The notes under the pieces are model-generated. The model was not told the DNA's origin. It made no database searches and saw only the letters and a list, made by a program, of their open reading frames with translations. A DNA stretch of 37,363 nt. It comes from TMED26 sp002694075. Its GTDB lineage: Bacteria; Pseudomonadota; Alphaproteobacteria; Thalassobaculales; Thalassobaculaceae. The DNA lies in the NCBI GenBank assembly GCA_036160575.1, contig JAYYDT010000055.1, positions 1-37,363 of the forward strand, written 5' to 3'. Positions 24,478-31,702 of the stretch are shown piece after piece. The number at the start of each line of letters is the position of its first letter. Within the stretch, counting starts at the first letter, position 1. The translations under genes were made by a program, and so were the position numbers.

Positions 24478-25847
24478 CGCCGCGCCGCCGGGGTCATCGA
24501 GGCCACGAGATGACGCATATCGGTCACCGCCTCCAAGTCCGCGACCATTGCCACCACGGCGTCAACTTGCGCCGGCGCGACCGGTGCCGAACCATGGGCG
24601 CAACAGCGCCTGAACTTCGCGACATTTTCCTCGTCGCTGAGCGCGTTGGCCGGCGCACCGAAAGTGTCGGCGACGGTTACCTCGCCCTGCTGGCCATCGC
24701 GCAGCGTAATCACCACCCGCTGCGGCGCCAAGGCGTTGGGATCGGGATTGCCGTCGTCGATCACCGCGACCTTGGCGGCCAAGGCTTGGCGCGCGGGCTG
24801 GCGGGTGGCGGCGGCGGAATAGCCGTCAAGCGGTACCTCCCCCTCGCCGGCGGCCAGCGCCCCAACGTATTGAAAACACAGCCGGGCGTAATTCGCCGTC
24901 ATCTCCGCGCCAAGCGGGCGCCCCACCAATTGCTGAATGAGAGGGGGCGCAAAAAGTTCAATTTTCTCAATATCTTCTGGTAAAAATTTCATTTGATTTC
25001 TTAATTGTAAAATGCCGTCGACGCCGCCATGTGTCGCGCGCCCGCTGGGGAAGGGTTTGTGACTGACCTCGGTGATCCGCGCGATTTTGCCAAGCGCCTC
25101 GAAGGCGGTCAGGTCAAAACCGTCCTCCATCATCCGCAAATAGCCGAAAGGCCCGGTCATAAAAGCCGCCGGGCCGGGAAAGCCGAGACGGGCCAAGTCG
25201 ACGGCCTGCACCGCGGCGCGCGCTGCCAAGGCGATGTTGAGAGCGAGAGTCGGTTTTCCCTCGCGGTGGGCTTGCATGGTGCCGCTGCACTGCGCAAAGG
25301 CCAGACCCAAGGCATTGGCGGTCTGCTCGCGGTCTAAGCCGAGCAAACGCGCGGCGGCGGCGGTGGCGCCAAAAACCCCCGCGGCCGCCGGCCGAAAAAA
25401 CTTCAGCCCCGTGGTCGCCGCGCAGCCAATCGTGGTCGCTACGTCGACTCCCAGGGAGATCGCTGTCATGAAGCTTCGCCCGTCAACCCCGCCGCGCCGC
25501 TCGGCGACGGCCAAGGCGGCTGAGTGGACCGTCGCCATGGGATGCACCACCGCCGGCTCATGGACACAGTCGAATTCTTGATTATGGGCGTTATAAGCGT
25601 TGACGAAAGCCGCCGCCGGGGCCGGCAGGGGCGTGCCATGGCCGAGGGCGTGCGCGTCATCCGCCGCCCCCCAGCCAAGCGCCGCGCGATGCACCTCATC
25701 GGCCCATTCGGCGGCGCGACCGGCCAAGGTCACGCCCAAGGTGTCGAGGACGAAGACCTTTATCGCGCGCCGGGCGGCGGCGTCCAGTTCGCCTGCCTCG
25801 CGGCGCATAACATGGTCAATCAAACGCGCGGCGACGGCATCGTTCAT
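24474..25847 (-). CDS. MmgE/PrpD family protein
   Basis: A 457-residue member of the MmgE/PrpD family, which contains 2-methylcitrate dehydratase, cis-aconitate decarboxylase and many uncharacterised proteins. Family segments are IKVFVLDTLGVTLAGRAAEW, the active-site-like AFVNAYNAHNQEFDCVHEP, VHPMATVHSAALAVAER, TTGLKFFRPAAAGVFGATA, LGLAFAQCSGTMQAHREG and EVSHKPFPSGRATHGGVDG. The ATG at 25847 follows AAGGT and gives the standard N-terminus; the frame is open further upstream into non-conserved sequence. No methylcitrate synthase or PrpB-type lyase lies nearby, so propionate catabolism is not supported. A stretch at about 24945-25015 is conspicuously AT-rich with rare codons. It is the first gene of an overlapping minus-strand operon with the CoA ligase and the TauE/SafE permease. 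Confidence 0.87.
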   Translation of the reverse strand: MNDAVAARLIDHVMRREAGELDAAARRAIKVFVLDTLGVTLAGRAAEWADEVHRAALGWGAADDAHALGHGTPLPAPAAAFVNAYNAHNQEFDCVHEPAVVHPMATVHSAALAVAERRGGVDGRSFMTAISLGVDVATTIGCAATTGLKFFRPAAAGVFGATAAAARLLGLDREQTANALGLAFAQCSGTMQAHREGKPTLALNIALAARAAVQAVDLARLGFPGPAAFMTGPFGYLRMMEDGFDLTAFEALGKIARITEVSHKPFPSGRATHGGVDGILQLRNQMKFLPEDIEKIELFAPPLIQQLVGRPLGAEMTANYARLCFQYVGALAAGEGEVPLDGYSAAATRQPARQALAAKVAVIDDGNPDPNALAPQRVVITLRDGQQGEVTVADTFGAPANALSDEENVAKFRRCCAHGSAPVAPAQVDAVVAMVADLEAVTDMRHLVASMTPAARR

Positions 25848-26153
25848 GGCGGGGTGACCTTTCGAAATGAGTTGAGATGAAACCAGCTTTCCCGGCCCAA
25901 GGCCAGGGGCAAATCGCCAATCGCGAGGCCGTGTTCGGACGGGCGCCAATAAGGCGATAAACCTAGCATTAGATAGATTAACCTATCCTTTTGCCCAAAA
26001 GCAGCTACCCCAGCAATCATATATAGGTGTGGCTCGTGGCTACGAAGTTTCTAGTGAATTCCATTTAGGCACCGTGGCCAAGCACCTCAATGCGGGAACG
26101 AAAGGCCCGCCCAGAGAGATAAGCCCGCCAAGAAATAAGAAGGAGCCCCCCTT
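25848..26153. other. Divergent intergenic region between the PrpD operon and the response regulator
   Basis: About 306 bases without a gene. The middle (25950-26060) is markedly AT-rich compared with its surroundings and carries the direct and inverted repeats listed separately, plus a TATATA at 26020-26025. The right-hand part (26060-26150) is more GC-rich, ends in an AAGGAG ribosome-binding site for the response regulator, and may be its 5' leader. I see no tRNA and no coding potential. It must hold the promoters of both divergent units. Confidence 0.7.
25956..25987. promoter_or_regulatory. Direct repeats GATWAACCTA at 20-bp spacing with an overlapping inverted repeat
   Basis: GATAAACCTA at 25956-25965 and GATTAACCTA at 25976-25985 match in nine of ten positions and begin exactly 20 bases apart, about two helical turns. 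The second copy overlaps an inverted repeat, GATAG (25972-25976) and CTATC (25983-25987). A same-face pair of half-sites is typical for dimeric or tandem regulator binding, for example by a NarL-type response regulator such as the one encoded next door. Function is inferred. Confidence 0.45.
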
Positions 26154-26780
26154 ATGAAAGTACTCATCATCGACGATCACGCGCTGTTTCGCGAGGGTCT
26201 GAGGTACTTGCTGCGCTCAATGACCGACGATCTGGAATATGTTGAGGCGGAGAATCTCAAACGACTACCGGATTTGTCGCGCGAGCATCCGGAGGTGGAC
26301 CTGATTCTCTTAGACCTCAATATCGGTGGCACCGATGGATTGGTCGCCATCGGCGACTTGCAAACCCTCTGGCAGGAAACGCCGATCGTCATCGTCACCG
26401 CGTCGGAACGGCAAGAGGATATCGAACGCGCGATGGCCGCCGGCGCCGCCAGCTTCATTCCCAAAACGGTCAGCAGCGACGCCATGGTCAGCGCCTTGGA
26501 GCGCGTCGCGCGCGGCGAAAGCTACGTACCCGACCTGAGTAAAGCCAGCGGCGAGGCCGAAAAAATGGTGCTGCGCGCACCGATGACCAACCGCCAAATG
26601 GATATCCTGCGCCTGTTGGCGATCGGCAAAACCAATCGCCAAATCGGCAAGCATTTGGATATCGCCGAGAACACCGTGCGTGTGCATCTCTCGGCGATTT
26701 TCAAGAATCTTGGGGTCAAGACGCGCACCGAGGCGGTGTTCGTCGCGGTGCGCAACGGGATGGTGACGATCCCGGTCTAA
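26154..26780 (+). CDS. NarL/LuxR-type two-component response regulator
   Basis: A 208-residue response regulator. The receiver domain (residues 1-120) has the acidic pair Asp7-Asp8 in IIDDHALFREGL, the phospho-acceptor Asp54 in LILLDLNIGGTDG, the conserved Thr in IVIVTASE and the Lys in ASFIPKTVS. The LuxR-type helix-turn-helix lies at about 143-205 (MTNRQMDILRLLAIGKTNRQ, ENTVRVHLSAIFKNLGVKTR). It would bind DNA on phosphorylation. No histidine kinase is encoded in the window, so it is an orphan. An AAGGAG ribosome-binding site precedes the ATG. It is divergent from the PrpD operon and could control that operon or itself through the repeats at 25956-25987. A hairpin terminator separates it from convergent rpoD. 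Confidence 0.93.
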   Translation: MKVLIIDDHALFREGLRYLLRSMTDDLEYVEAENLKRLPDLSREHPEVDLILLDLNIGGTDGLVAIGDLQTLWQETPIVIVTASERQEDIERAMAAGAASFIPKTVSSDAMVSALERVARGESYVPDLSKASGEAEKMVLRAPMTNRQMDILRLLAIGKTNRQIGKHLDIAENTVRVHLSAIFKNLGVKTRTEAVFVAVRNGMVTIPV

Positions 26781-26841
26781 GGCGCGCTCACCTGAGGGGC
26801 CACGCTCCCGAGGCACGCTTTCGGCGAGGCCGCCGCACGCC

Positions 26842-26880
26842 CTGTCGCGCGCGGCGGTTGGGGACGCGCGACAGCCTTTT
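26842..26880 (+). terminator. Hairpin terminator between response regulator and rpoD
   Basis: CTGTCGCGCG (26842-26851) pairs perfectly over ten bases with CGCGCGACAG (26865-26874), with a 13-base loop, followed on the plus strand by CCTTTT to 26880. It lies about 60 bases after the response regulator stop and immediately after the convergent rpoD stop. The T-run favours termination of the plus-strand transcript; it may also stabilise the rpoD 3' end. Confidence 0.7.
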
Positions 26881-28903
26881 AGTAGTCGAGGAAGCTGCGC
26901 AGCTTGCGTGACCGACTGGGATGTTTCAGTTTGCGCAACGCCTTAGCCTCGATTTGGCGAATCCGTTCGCGTGTCACGCTGAATTGCTGACCGACTTCCT
27001 CCAGGGTGTGATCGGTGTTCATGCCGATCCCAAAACGCATGCGCAGCACACGTTCTTCACGCGGGGTCAAGCTGGCCAGAACCCGCGTGGTGGTTTCACG
27101 CAAGTTGGAATGGATCGCCGCTTCCAACGGCTGGACCGCGTTCTTATCCTCAATAAAATCGCCGAGATGGCTGTCTTCCTCGTCGCCGATTGGGGTCTCC
27201 AGGCTGATCGGCTCCTTGGCGATTTTCAGGACCTTGCGAACTTTTTCCAACGGCATGACGAGTTTTTCGGCCAGTTCCTCCGGCGTCGGCTCGCGGCCGA
27301 TTTCATGCAGCATCTGACGCGAGGTCCGAACCAATTTATTGATCGTCTCGATCATATGCACCGGGATGCGGATGGTCCGCGCCTGGTCGGCGATGGAGCG
27401 GGTGATCGCCTGCCGGATCCACCACGTGGCATAAGTCGAAAACTTATAGCCGCGGCGGTATTCAAACTTATCGACCGCTTTCATCAGGCCGATATTGCCC
27501 TCCTGGATGAGATCCAGGAATTGCAGCCCGCGATTGGTGTATTTTTTGGCGATGGAAATCACCAGTCGCAGATTGGCCTCGACCATTTCCTTTTTGGCCC
27601 GGCTGGCCTCACGCTCGCCCTTCTGAACAGTCTGGACGATACGCCGAAATTCGCTAATCGGCAGACCGGCGTCCTCGGCGATAACGCCGATGTTGCGGCG
27701 GATTTCCAGCGCCGAATCGCTATAGCGCTCGTTAAATTTCTTCCACCCACGGCCGGACAATTGGCTGACCCGATCCATCCATTCCGGGTCCAACTCGTGG
27801 CCGAAATGGTTGCTCAGGAAATCCTGACGCTTGACGCCGGCTTTTTCGGCCATGCGCAGCAATTGTGTCTCCAACGCCGTCAAATTGCGGTTAAGGACGT
27901 AAAGCTGCTCAACCAAAGCCTCAATGCGCGCATTGTTCAGGCGGACGCCTTGCAACAAGGTGACCAGTTCGGCCTTGAGCTTTTCGTATTTGCGTTCGGT
28001 GGTGCGCGCCAATTCCTCGCCGCGCTGCAGTTTGGCGACGCGCCGTTCCTGCATTTTAGCCAGCTTGCCGTAGGTGTCGGCGATCTGGTCGAAGGTTTCG
28101 ACGATCTGCGGCATCAAGCTTTCTTCCATCGCCGCCAACGACAGGTTGTTTTCCTCACCGTCATCGTCGTCGTCGCCGTCACTCTGGCCTTCTTGTTGGC
28201 CTTCTTGTTGGCCCTCTTGGCCAGCCGCCGTCGCCTCGCCCTCTTCATCATTGGCCGGCGCCTGGATGGCGCCGTCGGTCACCTTGGCGGTCTCTTCCTT
28301 GCCCTCCTCGGTGACCGCGTTTTCGTTGGTCGGCACATTTCCGCCATAGGTGGCGTCGAGATCGATGATATCGCGCAACAGAACCGAGCCCTGCTGCAGC
28401 GATTGGCTCCAATGGACCATCGCGCGCATGGTCAACGGGCTTTCGCAAATGCCGCCGATCATCATCTCACGGCCCGCCTCAATCCGCTTGGCGATGGCGA
28501 TTTCACCCTCGCGCGACAGCAATTCAACGCTGCCCATTTCGCGCAAATACATGCGCACCGGATCGTCGGTCCGCCCAACGTCGTCGTCGTTGACGTTGCC
28601 GCTGGTGTAGCTTTCCTGATCCTCGGTGCTTTTGGCCTCTTCGCCGTCGTCGTTTTCTTCACCTTCGACGACATTGACGCCCATCTCATTGAGCGCCGAC
28701 ATCACGTCTTCGATCTGTTCAGAGGACATTTCCTCTTGCGGCAAGGCGGCATTGACCTCGTCATAGGTCAGGTAGCCGCGCTCCTTGCCGCGTTTAATCA
28801 GGTTTTTGACCGCCTGATCGATATTGTCCATGAGCGGGCCATCTTTGCTCGCGTCATCGCGTTCCTGTCCGATTTCAGCCGCCGCCGCTGCTTTTGTCGC
28901 CAT
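26879..28903 (-). CDS. rpoD: RNA polymerase primary sigma factor RpoD (sigma-70)
   Basis: A 674-residue housekeeping sigma factor with all regions: region 1.1 near residues 20-80 (KNLIKRGKERGYLTYDEVNA), region 1.2 (DPVRMYLREMGSVELLSREG), a long non-conserved acidic insert with a Gly-Gln-Gln-Glu repeat, region 2 at about 437-510 (FDLIQEGNIG-like FLDLIQEGNIGLMKAVDKF, YKFSTYATWWIRQAITRSI), region 3 at about 517-595 and region 4 at about 607-662 (LEEVGQQFSVTRERIRQIEA). It directs transcription from -35/-10 promoters. The start at 28903 is preceded by AAGGGG and gives the alphaproteobacterial N-terminus; an upstream in-frame GTG at 28924 is less likely. It follows dnaG by about 60 bases, forming the macromolecular-synthesis operon without rpsU. 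Confidence 0.97.
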   Translation of the reverse strand: MATKAAAAAEIGQERDDASKDGPLMDNIDQAVKNLIKRGKERGYLTYDEVNAALPQEEMSSEQIEDVMSALNEMGVNVVEGEENDDGEEAKSTEDQESYTSGNVNDDDVGRTDDPVRMYLREMGSVELLSREGEIAIAKRIEAGREMMIGGICESPLTMRAMVHWSQSLQQGSVLLRDIIDLDATYGGNVPTNENAVTEEGKEETAKVTDGAIQAPANDEEGEATAAGQEGQQEGQQEGQSDGDDDDDGEENNLSLAAMEESLMPQIVETFDQIADTYGKLAKMQERRVAKLQRGEELARTTERKYEKLKAELVTLLQGVRLNNARIEALVEQLYVLNRNLTALETQLLRMAEKAGVKRQDFLSNHFGHELDPEWMDRVSQLSGRGWKKFNERYSDSALEIRRNIGVIAEDAGLPISEFRRIVQTVQKGEREASRAKKEMVEANLRLVISIAKKYTNRGLQFLDLIQEGNIGLMKAVDKFEYRRGYKFSTYATWWIRQAITRSIADQARTIRIPVHMIETINKLVRTSRQMLHEIGREPTPEELAEKLVMPLEKVRKVLKIAKEPISLETPIGDEEDSHLGDFIEDKNAVQPLEAAIHSNLRETTTRVLASLTPREERVLRMRFGIGMNTDHTLEEVGQQFSVTRERIRQIEAKALRKLKHPSRSRKLRSFLDY
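28186..28221. repeat. rpoD: Three-unit 12-bp tandem repeat within rpoD
   Basis: GGCCTTCTTGTT occurs at 28186-28197 and exactly again at 28198-28209, followed by a degenerate third unit at 28210-28221. On the coding (minus) strand it is in frame and encodes a four-residue Gln/Glu/Gly repeat within the acidic non-conserved segment between regions 1.2 and 2. Unit gain or loss would keep the frame. Confidence 0.8.
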
Positions 28904-28961
28904 TCGCTCAGCCCCTTGCCCCACCCATCGCCGGTCCCGATGACCAGCGAGAGAAATTTAT

Positions 28962-30788
28962 TTAATCGTCGAATTGCGAGCGCAGTGCCATTTCCTGCTC
29001 TTTAACCAGCAAGAAACGCCGCCACCCGTCTTCGTCCAACTCATTGGCCAAATCGATCTCAGCCGTACCATCGTGATCGCCCAAATCGGGACCACCGGCC
29101 CGATGCAGCAAATCCACCAAACCCGCGCGGGCCTTGTCGAAAGGCGCCGTCGGCTTGGCGAATGCCACCGCCTTCAGATCGTCTTGACCGTTCAGAAGCG
29201 TGCTGATTTCCGCGTGGCCGCGGGCGATTAACCGGGCCTGTAAACCTTCTGAATCAAGGTCAAGATCTTGACTAGCTATCTCTAAGATTTCTTGGCGAAG
29301 CTTGTCAAGCCGCGCGGCGCCCATGTAAAGCGCGCCCAGGCGCTCGGCAAACTCGTCGATCAAACCCGGGTGATGGACAATCACCTTCAAAATAAGCGTT
29401 TGCGCGGCGACCGACAGACGCGATTCGACCCCGCGCTTGACCCGCGCGTCGCCGCTGCCGCGCGCAAAGGTCGCGGTCGGCCGCGCCCGGCCAAAGCCAT
29501 CCATTGGCGAGCCGCCACGCCCGACCTGCCGTTCGGCGCGAATGCGGGCCTCGATCTCGTCCTGGTAGGCCATCCGCACGCCTTGGTCGGCGATCACTTT
29601 CACCCGGCCGCGCACCCGGCGATGAAAATCGGCGCGCCGTTCCGGCGTATCGATGGCCATCGCCCCGCGCTCGCGCAGCCACAGGAAGTCAACCAGCGAC
29701 GTCGCCGCCGCTAAGCGGTCGCGCATCGCCCCGACGCCCTCGGCCTGTAACAGATCGTCGGGGTCCTGGCCGCTCGGCAAGGTGACGAAGCGCAGCGAAT
29801 GGCCGGGCGTTAACATGGGCAAGGCACGGTCGCCGGCCCGTCCGGCGGCCCGCGCGCCGGCCGCGTCGCCGTCGAAACACAGGATTGGCTCGGCGGCCAT
29901 ACGCCACAACGCTTGAATCTGATCCTCGGTTAACGCCGTACCAAGCGGCGCCACCGCGTGGGTTATGCCCGCTTGGTGGAGGGCGATCACGTCCATATAG
30001 CCTTCGCTGACGACAATCGCGTTGGCGTCACGCGCGGGCTTTCGCGCCTGGGCCAGGCCATAGAGCACCCGCCCTTTGTGGAACAACGGATTGTCCGGCG
30101 AATTGAGATACTTGGGTTGACCATCGCCCAAGGTGCGGCCGCCGAAGGCGATCACCCGGCCGGTGCGGTCGGTGATCGGGAACATCACCCGGTCGCGAAA
30201 ATAGTCATAGGTTTGCTCGCCATCCTCGGCGCGTTTGACCAGGCCGGCCTCGACCATCATCTCGACCGAGAAGCCCTGCCCGCGCAAAGCCGCCAGCAAA
30301 GCCCCCCGACGCGCCGGCGCGAAGCCTAGGCGAAAAGTGGCGATGGTGCGGTCGGCCAGCCGCCGGCGCTGAAGATAGGCGCGCGCGGCGGCGCCTTCGG
30401 GACCGGCCAGATTATCCTGATACCAACGACAGGCGGCCTCCACCACGTCGCCCAGACCGCGCGCCCGCTCCACCCGGGCGCGGTCCTCGGGCGTCGCCTT
30501 GGGCACTTCCAAACCGGCGTGGGCGGCGAGGCGCTCGACCGCCTCAGGAAAACTCAGTCCATCGGTTTCCATGGTGAAGGTGATGACGTCACCATGCGCG
30601 CCGCAGCCAAAACAGTGATAAAAATTCTTGTCGTCGACCACCGTGAAGGAAGGGGTCTTCTCGTTATGAAAGGGACACAGCCCCTTAAACTCGCGGCCAT
30701 GCTTATGCAGAACCACCCGCCGACTGACGATTTCCGATACCGGCACGCGGCTTCGCAATTCCTCAAGGAACTCAGGGGTGATGTTCAT
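28962..30788 (-). CDS. dnaG: DNA primase
   Basis: A 608-residue primase that makes RNA primers at the replication fork. The zinc-binding domain is intact, with Cys38, His41, Cys59 and Cys62 in LCPFHNEKTPSF and FYHCFGCGAHGD. The RNA polymerase core follows with YDYFRDRVMFPITDRTGRVI, FGGRTLGDGQPKYLNSPDN, and the TOPRIM motifs VVSEGYMDVIALHQAG and LCFDGDAAGARAA. The C-terminal part, which normally contacts DnaB helicase, is more divergent, as usual. The ATG at 30788 gives the standard N-terminus ITPEFLEELRSRV. A stretch at about 29235-29305 (LRQEILEIASQDLDLDSEG) uses AT-rich codons. It lies between yqeY and rpoD on the same strand. Confidence 0.97.
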   Translation of the reverse strand: MNITPEFLEELRSRVPVSEIVSRRVVLHKHGREFKGLCPFHNEKTPSFTVVDDKNFYHCFGCGAHGDVITFTMETDGLSFPEAVERLAAHAGLEVPKATPEDRARVERARGLGDVVEAACRWYQDNLAGPEGAAARAYLQRRRLADRTIATFRLGFAPARRGALLAALRGQGFSVEMMVEAGLVKRAEDGEQTYDYFRDRVMFPITDRTGRVIAFGGRTLGDGQPKYLNSPDNPLFHKGRVLYGLAQARKPARDANAIVVSEGYMDVIALHQAGITHAVAPLGTALTEDQIQALWRMAAEPILCFDGDAAGARAAGRAGDRALPMLTPGHSLRFVTLPSGQDPDDLLQAEGVGAMRDRLAAATSLVDFLWLRERGAMAIDTPERRADFHRRVRGRVKVIADQGVRMAYQDEIEARIRAERQVGRGGSPMDGFGRARPTATFARGSGDARVKRGVESRLSVAAQTLILKVIVHHPGLIDEFAERLGALYMGAARLDKLRQEILEIASQDLDLDSEGLQARLIARGHAEISTLLNGQDDLKAVAFAKPTAPFDKARAGLVDLLHRAGGPDLGDHDGTAEIDLANELDEDGWRRFLLVKEQEMALRSQFDD

Positions 30789-30965
30789 GGGCCTCCGATT
30801 ACCGCGCGGCGGTCATCCAGCTTGCCGATGGCTGCCAGGGGACGGGCCACGCGTTTTCGCGCCAGATTAGCCGATTAAAAAGGCGGCGACCACTTTCACG
30901 TGGCACCCGAATAGCTATAAAATGGGGCGTTGGCGACCAAATCCAAGGGCCGAGGTGACGCCGGC

Positions 30966-31421
30966 TCAGGCCAGCTTTTCGCGCACCACGCCGCTGGCTT
31001 TCGCGAAATCGATCTGTCCCGGAAAACGCGCCTTGAGGGCGGCCATTACCGGTCCCATGTCTTTGAGCGATTCGGCGCCGGTTTCGGCAATCACATCATC
31101 GATGGCGGCGGTCAGCGCCTCGCCTTCCAATTGGGCCGGCAAAAAGCCGCGGATAATGCCGATTTCCTCGTTTTCCTGGGCCGCCAATTCAGGGCGCCCG
31201 CCTTCTTCAAAGGCCTTCACCGATTCCTGCCGCTGCTTGATCATCGATTGCAGCATCGCCAGGATCTCGTTGTCGTCGATTTGATCGTCACCATCGCTCG
31301 CGCGGGCGGCGATGTCTTTATCCTTCAACGCCGCGATAATCAGGCGCAAGGTCGCGACGGTGCGTCCTTCCTTGTCACGCATCGCGGTCTTCAAAGCGTC
31401 GCTGAGAGTTTGCCGCAACAT
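30966..31421 (-). CDS. GatB/YqeY domain protein
   Basis: A 151-residue YqeY family protein, related to the C-terminal tRNA-binding domain of the GatB amidotransferase subunit. The family pattern is clear: LSDALKTAMRDKEGRTVATL at the N-terminus, then the acidic DDNEILAMLQSMIKQRQES, IIRGFLPAQLEGEAL, and the terminal FPGQIDFAKASGVVREKL. Its function in the cell is not firmly established; tRNA-dependent processes are assumed. The ATG at 31421 has GGAG nine bases upstream and yields the usual start; the frame is open to 31499. It is the first gene before dnaG and rpoD, with a 177-base gap to dnaG, and is divergent from carA. Confidence 0.93.
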   Translation of the reverse strand: MLRQTLSDALKTAMRDKEGRTVATLRLIIAALKDKDIAARASDGDDQIDDNEILAMLQSMIKQRQESVKAFEEGGRPELAAQENEEIGIIRGFLPAQLEGEALTAAIDDVIAETGAESLKDMGPVMAALKARFPGQIDFAKASGVVREKLA

Positions 31422-31551
31422 GGGTCTTGCTCCGAGAAACGAGGGCCATCGCGCCGAAAGTTGAGAGCCCCGTAGAAACTCTATTTGGCACGGAAACACA
31501 AGAATTTTGCTAACCCTCTGTTTTTCCTTATTTTTCTAAAATTGCCCCCCC

Positions 31552-31580
31552 TTGACGGCGGGCCCGGATTTGCTTATCAC
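31552..31580 (+). promoter_or_regulatory. Putative sigma-70 promoter for carA
   Basis: TTGACG (31552-31557), five of six to the -35 consensus, is followed after 17 bases by TATCAC (31575-31580), four of six to the -10. An AT- and pyrimidine-rich stretch lies immediately upstream at about 31500-31550. The site is about 120 bases before the chosen carA ATG. Transcription would leave a leader of roughly 110 bases. Confidence 0.5.
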
Positions 31581-31702
31581 CGTGAAAATCAGCGCGAGTG
31601 AGTACATTCATCCATGACTTTTTCGGACCCCGGTGCCGCTTTCCCCACCGTCGGCGGCGTCTGCCATGGGCACGCGCTTTCGCGCCCATCGCGAGCCGCG
31701 CC

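Noticed and set aside
23131..24513. A 460-codon plus-strand frame opposite the PaaK-like ligase
   Set aside because: It mirrors the ligase and PrpD ends exactly and has no family-like motif; the minus-strand genes have overlapping stop-starts and conserved motifs.
24474..25847. 2-methylcitrate dehydratase (prpD) of the propionate pathway
   Set aside because: The family match is real, but methylcitrate synthase and methylisocitrate lyase genes are absent and the ligase is not propionyl-CoA-type, so the specific assignment is not supported.
25848..26153. A small RNA or tRNA gene in the 306-base gap
   Set aside because: No cloverleaf, no hairpin with T-run and no recognisable RNA motif; only the direct and inverted repeats stand out.
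26921..29005. A roughly 690-codon open frame on the plus strand across rpoD
   Set aside because: It is the antisense shadow of rpoD, whose protein is unmistakable; long antisense frames are expected in GC-rich coding DNA and the product resembles nothing.
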